This document shows positions 53,605 through 56,877 of a stretch of DNA of 56,877 nt, piece after piece (the stretch's first letter is position 1; every line of letters starts with the position of its first letter). The DNA comes from Prochlorococcus sp. AG-321-E21. Lineage in GTDB: Bacteria; Cyanobacteriota; Cyanobacteriia; PCC-6307; Cyanobiaceae. Made by a program: the position numbers and the translations under genes. The DNA lies in assembly GCA_003283415.1 (NCBI GenBank), contig QBXH01000008.1, positions 1 to 56,877 of the forward strand. The letters are read 5' to 3'. Under the pieces are notes generated by a model that saw nothing but the letters and a program-made list of their open reading frames with translations, was not told where the DNA came from and ran no database searches.

Positions 53605-54381
53605 CTAATCCCACAACTTCCAAGGAGCATTTTCATTTTGCCACATTTCATTTAATTTGTTTTTATCCCTTAGATTATCCATTGGCTGCCAGAAACCATC
53701 ATGTTTATAGGCAGATAATTGTTCTTTTTTTGATAATTGTTCCAGAGGCCCTTTTTCCCAAGTTGAATTGTCACCGTTAATTATATTTATAACTTCGGGA
53801 TTTATTACAAAAAATCCACCATTAATCCAAGCTTTATCTCCATCTGCTTTTTCTTGAAATTTTAAAACCTTATTACCCTCTAAACTTATAGCTCCGAATC
53901 TTCCTGGTGGCTTAACTGCTGTGAGCGTAGCACTTCTTCCTTCTTCATAATGATGTTGCAATAATTTATTTAAATTAATATTTGCTAAACCATCACCATA
54001 AGTAAAGAAAAATGGCTCATCATTATTTAAATAGTCCTTCACTCTTGCCAACCTTCCTCCTGTCATTGTTTTCTCTCCAGTATCAATTAAAGTTATTTTC
54101 CATGGCTCAGTTTTTTTTGTATGAACCTCTATTTTATTACTTGATAAACTGATGGTTATATCACTATTATGAAGAGAATAATTGGCAAAATATTCTTTTA
54201 TCAAATAACCTTTATAACCGCAACATATTATGAAATCATTAAAGTTGTAGTGACTATAGATTTTCATAATATGCCATAAAATTGGCATACCTCCTATTTC
54301 TACCATGGGTTTAGGTTTGAGATGAGTCTCTTCACTCAACCTTGTTCCTAATCCACCGGCAAGAATTACAGTCTTAATCAT
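53605..54381 (-). CDS. rfbF: Glucose-1-phosphate cytidylyltransferase
   Basis: Makes CDP-glucose. ILAGGLGTRLSEETHLKPKPMVEIGGMPILWHIM-type N-terminus (split at residue 22), FFFTYGDGLANI metal/nucleotide site, NGGFFVINPEV and WQPMDNLRDKNKL near the C-terminus are characteristic of RfbF rather than dTDP-glucose synthases. 258 aa, standard. CDP-glucose 4,6-dehydratase (rfbG) is not seen within the window. Confidence 0.92.
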   Translation of the reverse strand: MIKTVILAGGLGTRLSEETHLKPKPMVEIGGMPILWHIMKIYSHYNFNDFIICCGYKGYLIKEYFANYSLHNSDITISLSSNKIEVHTKKTEPWKITLIDTGEKTMTGGRLARVKDYLNNDEPFFFTYGDGLANINLNKLLQHHYEEGRSATLTAVKPPGRFGAISLEGNKVLKFQEKADGDKAWINGGFFVINPEVINIINGDNSTWEKGPLEQLSKKEQLSAYKHDGFWQPMDNLRDKNKLNEMWQNENAPWKLWD

Positions 54382-54616
54382 TTTGACCTGCTGTCAAAAA
54401 TTACTAAAATACAATACAAACAATAATAGCCTATAACTTCATTACTAAAATATTCTGTTAACTATAAGGGCAAAATTAATTTAAGATAGTTTATTTAGTT
54501 GAGAAAATAAAGGAGATAAAACTTCGTAAGGATAACTGAAATTTAGAATTAAAAAAAAAGAAAAAAAGGATTTAGATTTTTAAGATATTTATAATTTTAA
54601 TTTTAAAAAAAACCAT

Positions 54617-55579
54617 TCAGGCAAAAATCGAATTTTTATCTAAATGGTTTTTAATATAAAAATCATATGTTTTTTTTATACCCTCTTCTAGGGTTGTTTT
54701 TGCTTCCCATCCTAATAGATTAATATTTTTTGAATTTACAATTTTTCTTTTCATACCTTGAGGTTTGTCTTTATCAAATTTGAATGCGCCTGTATAATTC
54801 AGTATCTTTGCAGCAATTTGATAAAATTCCAAGATGCTGTAATCTCTACCGCATCCAACATTTAAACAATCAGGCAACTTTTTTATATTATGTAAACAAA
54901 ACCATATAGCTTCTGCTAAATCAGAAGAATACATAAATTCTCTTCGAACTGAACCATCTCCCCAAATTTCTACTTCATTTATATTATTTGTAATAGCAGT
55001 ATGTAATTTTACAATAATACTTGGAATTAGATGGGATCTTTGAGTAGAAAAAGAGTCATATCTTCCGTATAAATTGCAGGGAATTAATGTCTTGTAAAAG
55101 ATACTTTTATCTTCAACGGAAAGATATTCGCATAATTTAGCAGCGCAAATCTTTGCTAGAGCATAGCCTTCATTTGTTGGCTCTAAATCACTTGTTAATA
55201 TTGAATTTTCTTTTAAGGGATTTTCTGCATTTCGAGGGTACATACATGAACTTCCAAGATTTAGAAAGTATTTAATTTTTGATTCATAAGAGGCTTCGAT
55301 AACGTTATTATTTATTTTTATATTTGTAAGTAAGAATGAAGTTGGTTCTGCAATATTTGCATGAATACCTCCTACTTTGGCAGCGCTATGAATCACTATA
55401 TCTGGCTTATTAATTGCGAGCCATTCTTTTATTCTTTTGATTTTAGTTAGATCTAGCTCAGCTCTATTTGGACAAAGTAATTTAAAAGATTTGTTGTTGT
55501 TTTTTTCAATTAAATTTCTTCCAACCATTCCACTGCCCCCAGTTATCCAAACCTTTGTCTGTGTATCTTTTTTAGTCAT
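54617..55579 (-). CDS. fcl: GDP-L-fucose synthase
   Basis: Epimerase-reductase that converts GDP-4-keto-6-deoxymannose to GDP-L-fucose. [33 protein letters not shown] and the catalytic YALAK, plus NLYGRYD and [16 protein letters not shown]. 320 aa. Start overlaps the gmd stop by four bases (coupled). Confidence 0.95.
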   Translation of the reverse strand: MTKKDTQTKVWITGGSGMVGRNLIEKNNNKSFKLLCPNRAELDLTKIKRIKEWLAINKPDIVIHSAAKVGGIHANIAEPTSFLLTNIKINNNVIEASYESKIKYFLNLGSSCMYPRNAENPLKENSILTSDLEPTNEGYALAKICAAKLCEYLSVEDKSIFYKTLIPCNLYGRYDSFSTQRSHLIPSIIVKLHTAITNNINEVEIWGDGSVRREFMYSSDLAEAIWFCLHNIKKLPDCLNVGCGRDYSILEFYQIAAKILNYTGAFKFDKDKPQGMKRKIVNSKNINLLGWEAKTTLEEGIKKTYDFYIKNHLDKNSIFA

Positions 55580-56679
55580 AATTTATTTAGCTGATTTTGA
55601 AGAATTAGTAATTTTTCTGCCTCCCTTTTATCATGAGAGATCATTTCACTTACAAGATCCTCTAAGGACTTCTTTGGCGCCCATCCCAGCATTTTTTTTG
55701 CTAGAGATGAGTCACCTAGAAGTGTCTCTACTTCTGAAGGCCTAAAATATCTCTTATCTATCCTCACAACTATTTCTTTATTATCAGATCTTCTGCCTAT
55801 TTCATCTAGTCCCTTACCTTTCCAAATTATACCCCCCCATCCTAGTTGCTTAGCGCTAAGTTCTATAAAGTTTCTTACTGAATCTTGCCTTCCTGTGGAT
55901 ATTACATAGTCTTCAGGAACTTCTTGTTGAAGCATTAACCACATCATTTCAATATAGTCTTGGGCATGGCCCCAATCTCTTAATGCATCAAGATTGCCAA
56001 GATATATACAGCTTTGAAGTCCTGCATTTATTTTTGTTAGCCCTTGGGTAATTTTTCTTGTGACAAATGTTTCACCACGTCTTGGAGATTCATGATTAAA
56101 AAGAATTCCATTACAGGCATACATTCCATATGATTCCCTATAATTCACTGTTATCCAATAAGCATATAATTTTGAGACTGCATATGGACTTCTAGGGTAA
56201 AAAGGTGTTGTTTCTTTTTGAGGCGTTTCTTGAACTAAACCATATAATTCGCTAGTGCTAGCTTGATATATTTTAGTTTTTTTAGATAAATTTAATAACC
56301 TTACAGCCTCAAGAATCCTTAATGTTCCTAATGCATCGCAGTTAGCTGTATATTCAGGTGATTCAAAACTAACTGCTACATGACTTTGTGCTCCTAAGTT
56401 ATAAATTTCATCTGGTTGGACTTCCTGTATAAGATTGATAATATTTGTGCTGTCTGTTAAGTCTCCATAATGGAGACTTAAATTTGATTCAGGTTGATGA
56501 GGATCTTTAAATAGATGATCAATTCTAGGAGTGTTTAAAGAACTAGAGCGCCTTTTTATTCCATGCACTAAGTATCCTTTTTTTAATAAAAATTCTGCTA
56601 AATAACTTCCATCTTGTCCTGTTATGCCTGTTATTAAAGCAACTTTAACTTTGTTTTCATTATTCAAGGAATTTCCCAT
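55576..56679 (-). CDS. gmd: GDP-mannose 4,6-dehydratase
   Basis: First step from GDP-mannose to GDP-fucose. NADP site [35 protein letters not shown], the catalytic [10 protein letters not shown], and [17 protein letters not shown]. 367 aa. First gene of the gmd-fcl pair; leader region extends to the window edge. Confidence 0.96.
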   Translation of the reverse strand: MGNSLNNENKVKVALITGITGQDGSYLAEFLLKKGYLVHGIKRRSSSLNTPRIDHLFKDPHQPESNLSLHYGDLTDSTNIINLIQEVQPDEIYNLGAQSHVAVSFESPEYTANCDALGTLRILEAVRLLNLSKKTKIYQASTSELYGLVQETPQKETTPFYPRSPYAVSKLYAYWITVNYRESYGMYACNGILFNHESPRRGETFVTRKITQGLTKINAGLQSCIYLGNLDALRDWGHAQDYIEMMWLMLQQEVPEDYVISTGRQDSVRNFIELSAKQLGWGGIIWKGKGLDEIGRRSDNKEIVVRIDKRYFRPSEVETLLGDSSLAKKMLGWAPKKSLEDLVSEMISHDKREAEKLLILQNQLNKL

Positions 56680-56779
56680 TTTAAATATATATTAATTCTG
56701 TTGATTTGTATTATATACAATGATGACTTTATAAATTTACTTTATTTTATTTCTATTAATATTATTTCTTATAAGAACC

Positions 56780-56803
56780 AATGACTTAATGACTTAATGA
56801 CTT
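56780..56803. repeat. Three tandem copies of AATGACTT upstream of gmd
   Basis: Perfect 8-bp repeats at 56780-56787, 56788-56795 and 56796-56803, about 100 bases upstream of the gmd start. Could be a regulator-binding cluster or a simple slippage repeat. Confidence 0.6.
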
Positions 56804-56877
56804 AAATTAATTATTTATTGAGAAAAAAATTATTAATCAGCAAATCATAATTCTATTCCTTTTCTGAAAGTATATAA

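Noticed and set aside
1-56877. CRISPR array, insertion sequence, integrase or prophage genes
   Set aside because: No spaced palindromic repeats, transposase, recombinase or phage structural genes seen on either strand; mobile history is inferred only from tRNA relics.

Overview
The window is a compact, very AT-rich (roughly 30% GC by eye) chromosomal segment from a marine picocyanobacterium. It is almost certainly Prochlorococcus, and most likely a high-light-adapted lineage. The evidence is the combination of nickel superoxide dismutase with its transporter and maturation protease, an Ftn2/ARC6-type division protein, cyanobacterial families (DUF3611, DUF3122, TIGR03792), the long two-domain ThiE, minimal intergenic spacing, many GTG/TTG starts, and a tRNA-bordered surface-polysaccharide island. 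The species call is recognition from family content and was not confirmed by a database search.

Positions 1-41.4 kb are core genome. They hold, in order: the end of an FAD-linked oxidase; folC, argD and tRNA-Leu(CAA); murA; an rRNA/tRNA methyltransferase, lpd and trpC; the Ni-SOD cluster (nickel permease, sodX, sodN); an FKBP isomerase; lnt, mnmA and nnr; a group 2 sigma factor; pdhA; ftn2; ffh, rpsP and phoH; a Bax-inhibitor-like protein; the tight era / trmD::ispF / TIGR03792 / larB operon; thiS, thiE and ribF; surE; pheS; nadK; cobL; ribD; ftsH; argF and lexA (with an operator-like palindrome); and two exported proteins of unknown function. Several tiny genes were found by hand at 3038-3139, 3289-3408, 3405-3515 and 26754-26885. 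Two enzymes (the SpoU methyltransferase and SodX) lack any ATG/GTG/TTG at the place where homology says they begin.

From 41.7 kb to the end is an accessory island that starts at tRNA-Ala(GGC). Three degenerate copies of that tRNA (42921-42986, 46759-46825, 46908-46950) lie downstream in the same orientation. Two of them are embedded in a longer direct repeat that brackets a 3.8 kb module encoding an arylsulfotransferase-like protein, a PAPS-type sulfotransferase and small membrane proteins. This is the footprint of repeated integration at a tRNA gene, although no recombinase is present in the window.

Beyond the last tRNA relic lies surface-sugar biosynthesis. ugd plus a UDP-glucuronate decarboxylase give UDP-xylose. 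gmd plus fcl give GDP-L-fucose, and a GT10 fucosyltransferase-like enzyme could use it. A glucose-1-phosphate cytidylyltransferase with an adjacent SDR points to a CDP-sugar. Together with the sulfotransferases these would build and decorate a variable cell-surface glycan, the class of gene implicated in phage recognition in Prochlorococcus islands.
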